Position numbers and translations under genes: made by a program. Shown piece after piece: positions 26,796 to 35,553 of a stretch of 64,000 nucleotides of DNA (position 1 is the first letter of the stretch; each line of letters opens with the position of its first letter). The notes under the pieces were generated by a model. That model made no database searches. It was not told where the DNA came from and was given only the letters and a program-made list of their open reading frames with translations. The DNA is taken from contig WRMH01000003.1 in NCBI GenBank assembly GCA_009777235.1, positions 1 through 64,000 of the forward strand. The letters run 5' to 3'. Source of the stretch: Oscillospiraceae bacterium. GTDB lineage: Bacteria; Bacillota; Clostridia; Oscillospirales; Oscillospiraceae.

Positions 26796-29201
26796 ATGTA
26801 CAGTGTCGTTAAACGTGACGGAGCAACTGTCGGTTTTGATCTCAGCAAAATTACCGAGGCAATAACAAAAGCATTTGAATCGCAAAACAGGAGGTACCAC
26901 ACCGATACCATAGAACTCTTGGCGGTGATGGTCACGGCAGACTTCGAGCCAAAGATCGTTGATGATGCGATCAGTGTCGAAGCTATCCAAGACAGCGTGG
27001 AATCCGTGCTTATAAAAGGCGGTTATACGGATGTTGCAAAGTCTTACATACTTTACCGCGAAAAACACACAAAACTGAGAAACATGAAGTCCACTATTTT
27101 GGACTTTAAAGAAACCGTGGATAGCTACGTCAACATTACGGATTGGCGTGTCAAGGAAAATTCCACGGTTACTTATTCTGTCGGAGGGCTTATCTTAAAC
27201 AACTCCGGCGCAATCACCGCAAACTATTGGCTCAGTGAAATCTACGACAAGGATATTGCCGATGCGCACAGAAACGCGGACATACATCTGCATGACCTGT
27301 CTATGCTCACGGGATACTGCGCAGGGTGGAGCCTTAAACAGCTCATCAAAGAAGGTCTCGGCGGCATTCCCGGCAAAATCACGTCATCCCCCGCAAAACA
27401 TCTGCCCAGCCTGTGCAACCAAATGGTAAACTTCCTCGGCATTATGCAAAACGAATGGGCGGGGGCGCAGGCTTTTTCGTCGTTCGACACCTATCTCGCG
27501 CCGTTTGTAAAAGCGGGAAACCTCTCTTACGAGCAGGTCAAAAAGAGCGTCGAGAGTTTCATTTTTGGCGTAAACACGCCGTCACGCTGGGGTACGCAAG
27601 CTCCTTTCACAAACATCACCCTCGACTGGGTAGTGCCAAACGACCTCGCCGAGCTGCCCGCCATCGTCGCGGGAAAGGAAATGGATTTTAAATATAAAGA
27701 CTGCAAAGCCGAGATGGATATGGTAAACAAGGCGTTTATCGAAATAATGCTTGCCGGGGACGCAAATGGCCGCGGATTCCAATATCCGATACCGACCTAC
27801 TCCATTACCAAGGATTTTGACTGGAGCGAAACCGAAAATAACCGTCTCCTCTTTGAAATGACCTCAAAATACGGCACACCGTATTTCAGCAACTACATCA
27901 ACAGCGACATGGAGCCAACGGATGTCCGCAGTATGTGCTGCCGCCTGCGACTTGATTTGCGCGAGCTGCGCAAAAAATCCGGAGGTCTGTTCGGCAGCGG
28001 GGAGAGCACGGGCTCTATCGGCGTCGTCACTATAAATATGCCGCGCATAGCATACAAATCACGCAGCGAAGCCGAGTTTTATGTGCGCCTTGATAAAATG
28101 ATGGACCTCGCGGCGCGTTCGCTCAAAACAAAGCGTACCATCATTACAAAACTTTTGGACGAAGGTCTTTATCCGTACACAAAACGCTATCTCGGAAATT
28201 TTGAAAATCACTTTTCGACCGTCGGACTGCTCGGCATGAACGAGGCCACCCTAAACGCGAGATGGCTAAAGGCCGATTTGACCGACAAAAGGGCGCAGAA
28301 ATTTGCCGCGGAGGTCTTAAATCACATGAGAGACCGTCTCTCAGACTATCAGGAAAAATACGGCGACCTTTACAATCTCGAGGCCACGCCGGCGGAGAGC
28401 ACGTCATACCGCCTTGCAAAACACGATCTCAAACGTTGGCCGGACATCATAACGGCGGCGCGAAATGCGGACGAAGCTCCATACTACACAAACTCGTCAA
28501 ACCTCCCGGTCGGCTTTACGGATGATATTTTTAAGGCGCTCACCATACAAGACGATTTGCAGACTTTATATACTTCCGGCACTGTTTTTCATGCTTTTTT
28601 GGGGGAGAAGCTCCCGTCATGGAAAGCGACGGCAAGTCTTGTGCGGAAAATCGCCGACAATTACAAGCTGCCGTACTATACAATGTCCCCGATATACTCG
28701 GTCTGCTCGTCGCACGGCTATCTGCCCGGAGAAGAATTTTCATGCCCGCACTGCGGTGATGTGACCGAGATATACAGCCGTATCACCGGATATTACCGCC
28801 CGGTTTCAAATTGGAACGAAGGCAAATCGCAAGAATATAAGCATCGCAAAATGTATGATGTGTCCGGCGCGGAAGATATGCCGGGCGCGGACGGGTTTGG
28901 CGAAAATTTTGGCGTAAATAAAGCCGAAACACTGTCCTCAAAGCAGGTGCATGAAACACAGGAGATGGAGTATAACAAGATTATGCTTATCACCGCAAAA
29001 CGCTGCCCGAATTGCGATACCGCAAAAAGCTATATGAACAGCGCAAACATCTCATACGATATAGTGGAGGTTGAGGCAAATCCCGAGCTTGTGTCGCGCT
29101 ACAGCGTGAGGACGGCGCCCACACTCGTGCTTGTAAACGGGTCAGGCTTTGAAACCATCACAAACATTTCAAATATCCGCGCTTTTGTCGAAGCGCAGTA
29201 A
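26796..29201 (+). CDS. nrdD: Anaerobic ribonucleoside-triphosphate reductase with C-terminal glutaredoxin domain
   Basis: An 801-residue class III reductase that makes dNTPs without oxygen. An ATP-cone is at residues 1-90 (VVKRDGATVGFDLSKI), then the ten-stranded barrel, the zinc cysteines near 637-653 and the glycyl radical loop RITGYYRPVSNWNE with Gly about 665. Residues about 727-801 add a glutaredoxin/thioredoxin-like domain (IMLITAKRCPNCDTAK, TAPTLVLVNG) with a CPNC site, which could re-reduce the enzyme. It has its own NrdR-controlled promoter 158 bp after nrdG. Confidence 0.95.
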   Translation: MYSVVKRDGATVGFDLSKITEAITKAFESQNRRYHTDTIELLAVMVTADFEPKIVDDAISVEAIQDSVESVLIKGGYTDVAKSYILYREKHTKLRNMKSTILDFKETVDSYVNITDWRVKENSTVTYSVGGLILNNSGAITANYWLSEIYDKDIADAHRNADIHLHDLSMLTGYCAGWSLKQLIKEGLGGIPGKITSSPAKHLPSLCNQMVNFLGIMQNEWAGAQAFSSFDTYLAPFVKAGNLSYEQVKKSVESFIFGVNTPSRWGTQAPFTNITLDWVVPNDLAELPAIVAGKEMDFKYKDCKAEMDMVNKAFIEIMLAGDANGRGFQYPIPTYSITKDFDWSETENNRLLFEMTSKYGTPYFSNYINSDMEPTDVRSMCCRLRLDLRELRKKSGGLFGSGESTGSIGVVTINMPRIAYKSRSEAEFYVRLDKMMDLAARSLKTKRTIITKLLDEGLYPYTKRYLGNFENHFSTVGLLGMNEATLNARWLKADLTDKRAQKFAAEVLNHMRDRLSDYQEKYGDLYNLEATPAESTSYRLAKHDLKRWPDIITAARNADEAPYYTNSSNLPVGFTDDIFKALTIQDDLQTLYTSGTVFHAFLGEKLPSWKATASLVRKIADNYKLPYYTMSPIYSVCSSHGYLPGEEFSCPHCGDVTEIYSRITGYYRPVSNWNEGKSQEYKHRKMYDVSGAEDMPGADGFGENFGVNKAETLSSKQVHETQEMEYNKIMLITAKRCPNCDTAKSYMNSANISYDIVEVEANPELVSRYSVRTAPTLVLVNGSGFETITNISNIRAFVEAQ

Positions 29202-29265
29202 AACAGAAAGGCGTCCGGCAAAGCACAGCAAAAACACCAATCGCCCGCCGAAACAAAAAAGCCAT

Positions 29266-29838
29266 ATGTACAAAGGTCATATACAAACGCTGACTTTATC
29301 GGGTCTGCTGATTGCCATAGGCATAGTGATCCCAATGTTTTCCCCCGTAAAAATCGTGATAGAACCGGCTTCCTTTACTCTCGCGAGCCATGTAGCCATT
29401 TTTATCGCAATGTTTATTTCGCCTGCGGTCGCCGTCGTTGTGGCTATAGGCACGACCGCCGGGTTCTTTCTGGGCAGCTTTCCCGTCATAATCGTGCTAA
29501 GGGCGGCAACGCACGTCATTTTTGTCACGCTTGGGGCATTTTACTTGCACAAAATATCAAAAAACGAGCTATCCGCAATAAGACTGCGAATATTCTCGTT
29601 TTTTATCGCACTGATTCACGCTTTGGCGGAGGTGATCATAGTCAGCGCGTTCTATTTTGGCGGTAATATCAGCGATGCTTACCAAACACAAGGCTTCTTT
29701 ATGTCCGTCTTTGTGCTTGTAGGGCTTGGAACTGTGGCGCACGGCATGGCAGACTTTGAAATCGCCCGCCTTATCATCTACCCCTTGCAAAAAAGCGGCC
29801 TGTGGCGGACACCCGCAAAAAAACCGGATATCAAGTAA
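29266..29838 (+). CDS. ECF transporter substrate-binding (S) component
   Basis: About 190 residues with six hydrophobic segments; TLTLSGLLIAIGIVIPMF with short loops and a GTTAGFFLGSFPVIIVLRAATH segment are typical of ECF S components. Resemblance to niacin-type S proteins (NiaX) is possible, and the window encodes nicotinate salvage, but the vitamin is not proven. No ATPase or T component lies nearby, so it would use a shared ECF module. ATG 29266 is chosen because the upstream extension overlaps nrdD and is lysine/proline-rich; no clear ribosome site is seen. Confidence 0.75.
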   Translation: MYKGHIQTLTLSGLLIAIGIVIPMFSPVKIVIEPASFTLASHVAIFIAMFISPAVAVVVAIGTTAGFFLGSFPVIIVLRAATHVIFVTLGAFYLHKISKNELSAIRLRIFSFFIALIHALAEVIIVSAFYFGGNISDAYQTQGFFMSVFVLVGLGTVAHGMADFEIARLIIYPLQKSGLWRTPAKKPDIK

Positions 29839-29873
29839 AATAAGCGAGCGGAAATTCCACAAGGGCGCCACGC

Positions 29874-31241
29874 CTATGTGCCGGACTCGATGTCCCAGCT
29901 TAGCAGATATTTTGCTTGCTCTGGGGTGAGCTTGTCTATGGACAGACCGCAGGCTTCGAGTTTTCTAAACGCGACATCCCGGTCAATTTCCTTAGGTACC
30001 GCAATGACTTCGGGTTTCAGCTTTGCGTGGTTTTCGGCGACGTGCTTGGCTGACAGAGCTTGGATAGCAAAGCTCATATCCATTATCTCGACGGGATGGC
30101 CGTCGCCGGAAGCGAGATTGACAAGCCGGCCTTCGGCAATGACAAATACTTTTCTGCCGCCCGGCAGCGTATAACCCATTATATTCGGCTTATGTTCTGC
30201 GCTTTCGGTGTTTTTATCGAGCCAATCAACATCAACCTCGACGTTGAAGTGACCGGCGTTGCACATGATAGCGCCGTCTTTCAATTTTGCGAAATGCCTT
30301 TCGGTCATAACCCCGGCGCAGCCTGTCGCGGTTATGAATAAATCTCCGATGCCGGCGGCCTCGTCCATTGGCATAACGTCAAATCCGTCCATCATCGCCT
30401 CGAGAGCCTTGACTGGGTCTATTTCCGTTACGATGACTCTGGCGCCAAAACCTTTAGCGCGCATGGCGATACCTTTACCGCACCAACCGTAGCCTGCTAT
30501 TACCACATCTTTGCCCGCGACTACTAAATTTGTCGTGCGGTTGATGCCGTCCCAAACCGATTGTCCGGTGCCGTATCTGTTGTCGAAAAGATATTTGCAC
30601 TGCGCGTTATTGACGGCAACCATCGGAAACATGAGAGATTTATCGGCCGCCATTGAGAACAGGCGCATTATTCCGGTCGTCGTTTCCTCACAGCCGCCCA
30701 GCACGCCCGGGAGCAAGTGCCGCAGCTTTGTATGCATTATATTTATCAAATCGCCGCCGTCGTCAATGATGATGTTCGGCCCTGATTCGAGAGCCATTAC
30801 CATATTTTGTTCATATTCCTCCGCCGTGCAATTATGCAAGGCATAGATGTTGATTGGCGGAGCGCCTTTAGTACCGACGGCAAGAGCGGCGGCGACATCG
30901 TCTTGCGTAGAAAGCGGATTGCAGCCTGCCGCGCTCATGATAGCTCCGCCTGCCGCCAATGTGCGGCACAGACAGGCGGTTTTTGCCTCCATGTGGATAG
31001 CAAGCGTAATCTTTAAGCCTTCAAATGGTTTTGTTTTTTCAAAATCTTTTTTTATGGCTTGGAGCAGCGGCATATTGCGCCATGCCCAAGCTATCTTTCT
31101 CTCGCCCGACGGAGCCAGTGACACGTCACGCACCTTGCTTTTGTGCGCTGTCACAGTGCCGGATTGGGGCGCGACCGCCGCCGCCATCGCTATAGCAGCG
31201 TGCCCCGATTCTTTCCCGAATGCTTTTGAAGAAATTTTCAT
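29874..31241 (-). CDS. ahcY: S-adenosylhomocysteine hydrolase
   Basis: An enzyme of about 455 residues that splits S-adenosylhomocysteine into adenosine and homocysteine using bound NAD. Seen are HMEAKTACLCRTLAAGGA, DDGGDLINI, the NAD-binding VVIAGYGWCGKGIAMRAKG and CNAGHFNVEVDVDWL. ATG 31241 lies directly after a 90-bp structured repeat; a 9-codon upstream extension would enter that repeat and is less likely. The gene upstream (mtaD) deaminates SAH/MTA, so both act on the same metabolite pool. Confidence 0.93.
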   Translation of the reverse strand: MKISSKAFGKESGHAAIAMAAAVAPQSGTVTAHKSKVRDVSLAPSGERKIAWAWRNMPLLQAIKKDFEKTKPFEGLKITLAIHMEAKTACLCRTLAAGGAIMSAAGCNPLSTQDDVAAALAVGTKGAPPINIYALHNCTAEEYEQNMVMALESGPNIIIDDGGDLINIMHTKLRHLLPGVLGGCEETTTGIMRLFSMAADKSLMFPMVAVNNAQCKYLFDNRYGTGQSVWDGINRTTNLVVAGKDVVIAGYGWCGKGIAMRAKGFGARVIVTEIDPVKALEAMMDGFDVMPMDEAAGIGDLFITATGCAGVMTERHFAKLKDGAIMCNAGHFNVEVDVDWLDKNTESAEHKPNIMGYTLPGGRKVFVIAEGRLVNLASGDGHPVEIMDMSFAIQALSAKHVAENHAKLKPEVIAVPKEIDRDVAFRKLEACGLSIDKLTPEQAKYLLSWDIESGT

Positions 31242-31243
31242 AT

Positions 31244-31333
31244 TAAACCGCCATTTCTCAGGCGACACAAATAGCTGTTGGTATGCGTGCTCACCATCCG
31301 TCGCCTGTGAAATGATAAGCGGTTTATTAATTT
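31244..31333 (-). repeat. 90-bp structured element, copy next to ahcY
   Basis: Identical over all 90 bp to 31381-31470. As minus-strand RNA, AAACCGC pairs with GCGGTTT and, inside, ATTTC-CAGGCGAC pairs with GTCGCCTG-GAAAT, leaving a loop of about 33 nt. It ends 2 nt before the ahcY start codon, so the closing stem could cover the ribosome site. It may be an RNA regulator of the SAH cycle; no known riboswitch class was recognised. Confidence 0.7.
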
Positions 31334-31344
31334 AAATCATGTTT

Positions 31345-31380
31345 AACGTGAATTTATTCACGGCGTGAATAAGTTCACGC
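31345..31380. promoter_or_regulatory. Nested palindromes between the 90-bp repeats
   Basis: Two adjacent inverted repeats, CGTGAAT-tt-ATTCACG and CGTGAA-taag-TTCACG, also fold on each other as one larger hairpin. They may be a tandem operator or part of the RNA structure. Confidence 0.5.
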
Positions 31381-31470
31381 TAAACCGCCATTTCTCAGGC
31401 GACACAAATAGCTGTTGGTATGCGTGCTCACCATCCGTCGCCTGTGAAATGATAAGCGGTTTATTAATTT
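31381..31470 (-). repeat. 90-bp structured element, copy next to mtaD
   Basis: The second identical copy starts directly after the mtaD stop codon (31471-31473). The two copies are offset by 137 bp in direct orientation. Confidence 0.7.
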
Positions 31471-32772
31471 TTAGGAGCGCGTGCCTATTCTGTCGCATAT
31501 TTTGGAAACTTCGTGATATACCCTGTCGGAGTCAATGGTAAGAAATTCCCTGTTTTCCATGAGTATTCGCCCGTCTACCATAACTGTTTCAACTTCGCTG
31601 CCGTTTGCGGAGTATACGAGAGCGGATATTGGGTTGTTTAGAGGCTGCATATTTGGCGAGTCGAGGGTCAGTATAACCAAATCGGCAACATTGCCGGGCT
31701 TTATTTCTCCCATGTCGCTGCGGCCTATTGCGAGCGCGCCGTTTTTAGTGGCAATAGTGAGGGCTTTTTCGGCGGTAACGCCAAAAGCGTCATGGTTTAT
31801 GCCCTTATGTATAATCGAAAGCACGGTCATCTCGCGAAACATATTTAACGTATTATTGCTGGCGGCGCCGTCCGTGCCGAGAGCTATACGGACACCGGCG
31901 TTCATCATCTTTAAGATTGGGGCGACCCCGTTGGCTAATTTGAGGTTGCTTACAGGATTTGTCGCAACGGTGACGCCGCGATCGGCCATGATTTTTATGT
32001 CGCTGTCAGTAACCTGTACGCAGTGGGCGGCAACGGTTCTATCTGTCAGCAACCCCGCGCGATCCATCAGTTCGATAGACGTGCATCCGTATTTATCGCG
32101 TATTGTATCAATCTCGACAAGACCCTCTGAAATGTGCGTGTTTATCGGAAGGTTTAAGCGTTTTGCTTCAAATGCCACCTCGCGCTGAAAACCCTCGTCG
32201 CACGTATAGGGGGCGTGGGGGGCAAGCATGAAACTTATCCTGTCGCGGCCTTTCCATTTTTCATAAGCGTCAATCGCTTCGCGCAGACGGTATTCGCCCG
32301 CGCCGGGATCGTCGGAGCCGCCGATAAGACCGCGTGATAAAACAGCCCGCATACCGCTGTCTTCCACAGCGCGGGCAAGGTCGTCCAAAAAATAATACAT
32401 ATCAAGATACGCGGTCGTGCCGGTACGCAGCATTTCCATAATGGCAAGCGTTGTGCCCCAATAGTTATCTTCGCCTGTCAGCTTGTCTTCGAGCGGCATT
32501 ATTCTGTCAAAGAGCCATTCGTTAAAGAGCAGGTCGTCGGCGCAGTTTCGCAAAACGGACATTGTGGCGTGGGTGTGGGCGTTGACAAATCCGGGCATGA
32601 GTAATTTTCCCGAGCCGTTTATCGTCTTATCCGGCACAAAGCCGTCGGGAGCTTCTGTTACCGAAGCGATAACGCCGCTTTTTACATAAACAGAGCGTAC
32701 CTCGGCGGTGAGCCCTCCGGCGCTGTCCTTTGCGGGCAAAATCGTCAGTATATTTTCAATAAGAATGTTCAT
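31471..32772 (-). CDS. mtaD: 5'-methylthioadenosine/S-adenosylhomocysteine deaminase
   Basis: A 433-residue amidohydrolase. The metal motif is PGFVNAHTHATMSVLR; further ligands lie in APHAPYTCDE, NTHISEG, AHCVQV and LGTDGAASNN. The family converts SAH or MTA to the inosyl forms. AAGGAT precedes ATG 32772. It lies upstream of ahcY on the same strand, so SAH can be deaminated or hydrolysed from one locus. Confidence 0.9.
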   Translation of the reverse strand: MNILIENILTILPAKDSAGGLTAEVRSVYVKSGVIASVTEAPDGFVPDKTINGSGKLLMPGFVNAHTHATMSVLRNCADDLLFNEWLFDRIMPLEDKLTGEDNYWGTTLAIMEMLRTGTTAYLDMYYFLDDLARAVEDSGMRAVLSRGLIGGSDDPGAGEYRLREAIDAYEKWKGRDRISFMLAPHAPYTCDEGFQREVAFEAKRLNLPINTHISEGLVEIDTIRDKYGCTSIELMDRAGLLTDRTVAAHCVQVTDSDIKIMADRGVTVATNPVSNLKLANGVAPILKMMNAGVRIALGTDGAASNNTLNMFREMTVLSIIHKGINHDAFGVTAEKALTIATKNGALAIGRSDMGEIKPGNVADLVILTLDSPNMQPLNNPISALVYSANGSEVETVMVDGRILMENREFLTIDSDRVYHEVSKICDRIGTRS

Positions 32773-32811
32773 AATTGCTTTTATCCTTCACCTGCTTTTA
32801 CAGCCACTTTT

Positions 32812-32864
32812 ATTATACACTATTGCAAGTATAATTGACAAGCACATAATCTGTGTGCTATAGT
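32812..32864. promoter_or_regulatory. Divergent promoters sharing a -35 region
   Basis: Plus strand: TTGACA (32835-32840), 18 bp, TATAGT (32859-32864). Minus strand: TTGTCA (32836-32841), 18 bp, TATAAT (32812-32817). The inverted repeat AGCACA...TGTGCT (32841-32859) fills the plus-strand spacer. Polymerase cannot occupy both at once, so mtaD and the lipoprotein/ECF pair may be exclusive. Confidence 0.6.
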
Positions 32865-32901
32865 ACCCGAACCGTACAAATAAGAGATGAGGAGAATAAA
32901 A

Positions 32902-33327
32902 ATGAAAAGAAAACTTGCGTTATTGTTTATCGGGCTGTCTATGATCGCAATGCTCGCGGCATGTGGAGAAAAAAAGGTACAAGATGATACTTGGGCCTCA
33001 TATGACTCCTTTGAAGTTTACGCGCTGGGGCAGGGGAATACCGTTTTTCGCTTTGAGGCGACAAACAACGCAGACAAGACGGTCATATGGGACATTTCCA
33101 CCGATGAAAGCACGGTCGGGGCGGCGCTTTTGGCTGTGGGGCTAATTGACGGAGAAGTAAGCGATTATGGGCTGATGGTCGTTTTCGTAAACGGACTGAA
33201 AGCAGACTTTAATGAGGACGGCGCTTACTGGGCTTTTTATGTTGATGGAGATTATGCCATGAGCGGCGCGGATGCTACGGATATTGAGCAAGGCAGGACA
33301 TATGCGTTTATCTACACAAAAACATAA
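32902..33327 (+). CDS. DUF4430 lipoprotein
   Basis: A 141-residue lipoprotein: basic N-terminus, hydrophobic stretch and lipobox LAAC, then one DUF4430 domain (about 50-140; DYGLMVVFVNGLKADF, YWAFYVDGDYAMSG). DUF4430 resembles the C-terminal domain of transcobalamin and often accompanies ECF transporters. GAGGAG precedes ATG 32902. It overlaps the next gene, an ECF S component, by 26 nt; the pair probably captures and imports one small molecule, perhaps a corrinoid (inference). Confidence 0.8.
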   Translation: MKRKLALLFIGLSMIAMLAACGEKKVQDDTWASYDSFEVYALGQGNTVFRFEATNNADKTVIWDISTDESTVGAALLAVGLIDGEVSDYGLMVVFVNGLKADFNEDGAYWAFYVDGDYAMSGADATDIEQGRTYAFIYTKT

Positions 33328-33850
33328 AAAACACACAGTCCCCATACGCGACATAGCCATCTTTGCGTCGCTCGGCGCAATTATGTATGTTTCGTTTGCC
33401 ATTATGCAGGGCATACCAAATATCCATCCGATAGGATTATTCGTGGCTGCCATTACGCTCACATACAGAGCAAAAGCGCTTATCCCGATATACCTTTATG
33501 TTCTGATTTATGGCGTGTTTTCGGGATTTTCTATTTGGTGGATACCGTATCTTTATATATGGCTGCCGTTGTGGTTTGCCTTTATGCTTGCCGGAAAATT
33601 AAAAGGGCAAAAAAAAATACAGGTTTTTCTGTATATGGCGATATGCGGGCTGCACGGGCTTTCATTCGGCACGCTCTACGCTCCGGCGCAAGCGTTGTTT
33701 TTCGGCTTTACGTTCGAGATGATGATAGCGTGGATAGCGGCGGGATTTTGGTTTGACGTCATACACGCAATAGGAAATATCGCCGCGGCGACGCTCATTA
33801 TCCCGCTCGCCGGGCTGCTCACAAGGCTTCGGTATCAAACAGTATCGTAA
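33302..33850 (+). CDS. ECF transporter S component paired with DUF4430 lipoprotein
   Basis: A 182-residue protein with five to six membrane helices (IRDIAIFASLGAIMYVSFA; ALIPIYLYVLIYGVFSGFSIWW). ATG 33302 lies inside the end of the lipoprotein gene, so the two are translationally coupled. Its substrate is unknown. The 3' end overlaps the convergent dtd gene by 32 bp. Confidence 0.75.
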   Translation: MRLSTQKHKKHTVPIRDIAIFASLGAIMYVSFAIMQGIPNIHPIGLFVAAITLTYRAKALIPIYLYVLIYGVFSGFSIWWIPYLYIWLPLWFAFMLAGKLKGQKKIQVFLYMAICGLHGLSFGTLYAPAQALFFGFTFEMMIAWIAAGFWFDVIHAIGNIAAATLIIPLAGLLTRLRYQTVS

Positions 33851-34262
33851 CCGGGCCGTCGTTTACGGAGCTGACGTTCATCATAGCCCCAAACTGTCCG
33901 GTTTGAACGGTAAATCCCTGTTGCCTGCAATTTTCAACAAAAAGCTCGTATAACGGGATGGCAGTATCGGGACGCGCCGCCGCCGTAAAGCCGGGTCGGC
34001 GGCTTTTTGTGTCCGCATATAGCGTAAATTGTGAAATGACAAGTATGCTGCCGCCCGCGTCTTGCAGATTTAGGTTCATCTTGCCATCGCTGTCGGCAAA
34101 CACGCGCAAATTGCATATCTTTGCGGAAAGCCGCTTTGCATCTTCGGCGGTATCTCCGTCTTTTATGCCGAGCAAAACCAAATAGCCCTTATCTATTTTT
34201 CCGGCTACTTTACCCTCGATCTCGACCGTTGCGCTTGAGACTCTTGTTACAACAGCGCGCAC
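33819..34262 (-). CDS. dtd: D-aminoacyl-tRNA deacylase
   Basis: A 147-residue enzyme that removes D-amino acids from tRNA. The SQFTLYAD and NVSSVNDGPVTI motifs are present (canonical NxGPVT appears as NDGPVT). GTG 34262, 6 nt after GAGAGGTG, is preferred to the TTG three codons upstream. Confidence 0.93.
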   Translation of the reverse strand: MRAVVTRVSSATVEIEGKVAGKIDKGYLVLLGIKDGDTAEDAKRLSAKICNLRVFADSDGKMNLNLQDAGGSILVISQFTLYADTKSRRPGFTAAARPDTAIPLYELFVENCRQQGFTVQTGQFGAMMNVSSVNDGPVTILFDTEAL

Positions 34263-34345
34263 TTGACACACCTCTCGTATTGCATTTTATCGCATGGCGT
34301 AAGGCTTACGTTTGTGACGCGGGCTTTACGCCATGCTGTTATTGA

Positions 34346-34918
34346 TTATTCTGTCGCCGCTGTGCCCGATTTCCAACTGTCAAAGGCGCTCATCGTAGCT
34401 TCGTAAGTGTCTTTTGTCACTTGCGGCAGTTTATCAAATCCGCCAAACATCTTTGCGACTTCGTCAAAGCCTTTTTGAACCGCTTTGCGCATGGTCTCAA
34501 TCTGTGCATCGCTCGCGCCTTCACCGACAAGAGCTTTGGCAAAGCCTATAAGACGGTCTGTGGTTTGCTTGGCGCCAAAATAGCCGTCTTCGGCAACGAG
34601 TGACGCCGCCTGCGCCCTGTCAGCATCGCTGAGCTTGACATTTTTTGCGCGAAGCGCCCAAAAACCCTGACCCTGAGCATCTTCAATACCCAGAGCTGAT
34701 GTTATGAGCTTTCTGACGGCATCGCCCTGATGGTTTAATTCTTTCCAAAGACTGTTAATTTTTGTGGGGTCTGCCGCTCCTTTTACGGACGGAGTGTAAG
34801 TGTCAACCGGCGGCTTAAACACTTCGGGCTGGGGTGTTTCAAATGCTTTGTTCGTTTTTGACGCGTTTTGGAAATCTGCGTAAGGATTTGGTGTGCTGCC
34901 AATGTTACCTGTTTTCAT
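34346..34918 (-). CDS. DUF5610-like hypothetical protein
   Basis: A 190-residue soluble protein. The C-terminal two thirds (about 70-175; YFGAKQTTDRLIGFAKALVG, RKAVQKGFDEVAKMFGG) resemble DUF5610, a helical domain of unknown function. The N-terminus is proline/threonine-rich and probably unstructured. GGAGGGATCC precedes ATG 34918. No operon partner. Confidence 0.6.
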   Translation of the reverse strand: MKTGNIGSTPNPYADFQNASKTNKAFETPQPEVFKPPVDTYTPSVKGAADPTKINSLWKELNHQGDAVRKLITSALGIEDAQGQGFWALRAKNVKLSDADRAQAASLVAEDGYFGAKQTTDRLIGFAKALVGEGASDAQIETMRKAVQKGFDEVAKMFGGFDKLPQVTKDTYEATMSAFDSWKSGTAATE

Positions 34919-35483
34919 TTTGGATCCCTCCGATTTAATTTTAATTTTTTCTGCCGTGAGTGCGGTGCGTGCGTATAATCGCTCCTTCAATTATCGCCGA
35001 CAATACACCTTATTTGTAGTATCGGAATTTTTTACACGAACTTTAGCGTTTATGGCAAAAAATTGTAAAAATTTTTATTTCATCATGCCGAGCCGCCGGC
35101 GGGTCAATCCGGCATATTGCGACAGCAAACGCGTCCATTGACAATCCTATAGAAAGCAGCGCAAGCTCTAAAAATCCCATACAAAACCCCCGCAATAATC
35201 TATAAAGACTCATGAACAGCATTCAAGCCATACATGAGTCTCGTTTTTTACGACAAGCCAGACTATTGAGTCAGTATGTTGACTTGCCACGCAAAAACTG
35301 CGCAAACTACTCCCTCACGAGCAATATACAGATTTTAACATGAGCGCCGGTGGATAGTCAAGCGAAAAATGGTCTAACCCTGCCGGCTGACCGGTAATCC
35401 GACCGTCATGCAAAGCAGGGTTAGTTGTACTCAATGAGTGAATATAAATGGAAGTATAGCATATCTTTTCAAATAATGTGTGT
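34919..35483. other. Long intergenic region with strong inverted repeats
   Basis: No gene is evident. AGACTCATG (from 35207) and CATGAGTCT followed by CGTTTTTT form a good plus-strand intrinsic terminator. At 35375-35425 CTAACCCTGC and GCAGGGTTAG form a perfect 10-bp stem around a 31-nt loop; on the minus strand it is followed by ATTTTT. A terminator with no coding gene upstream on its strand leaves room for an untracked small RNA ending near 35258. Confidence 0.5.
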
Positions 35484-35520
35484 ACAGATATTGAATTTAT
35501 TGTTACATCTGTGGTAAGAT
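35484..35520 (+). promoter_or_regulatory. Probable promoter of the aconitase operon
   Basis: TTGAAT (35491-35496), 18 bp, TAAGAT (35515-35520). ACAGAT/ATCTGT arms (35484-35489 and 35507-35512) flank the -35 box and could be an operator. Confidence 0.5.
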
Positions 35521-35553
35521 TTGTTAAGAATATGTTAAGGGACATTTTTCACA

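Noticed and set aside
31244..31470. Match of the 90-bp repeats to the SAM-I (S-box) riboswitch
   Set aside because: CTTATCA occurs, but the other conserved S-box parts and its closing stem are absent.
35281..35425. Cyclic di-GMP riboswitch-like string near ACGCAAA and GCAAAGC
   Set aside because: The two halves are too far apart and the conserved receptor sequence is missing.
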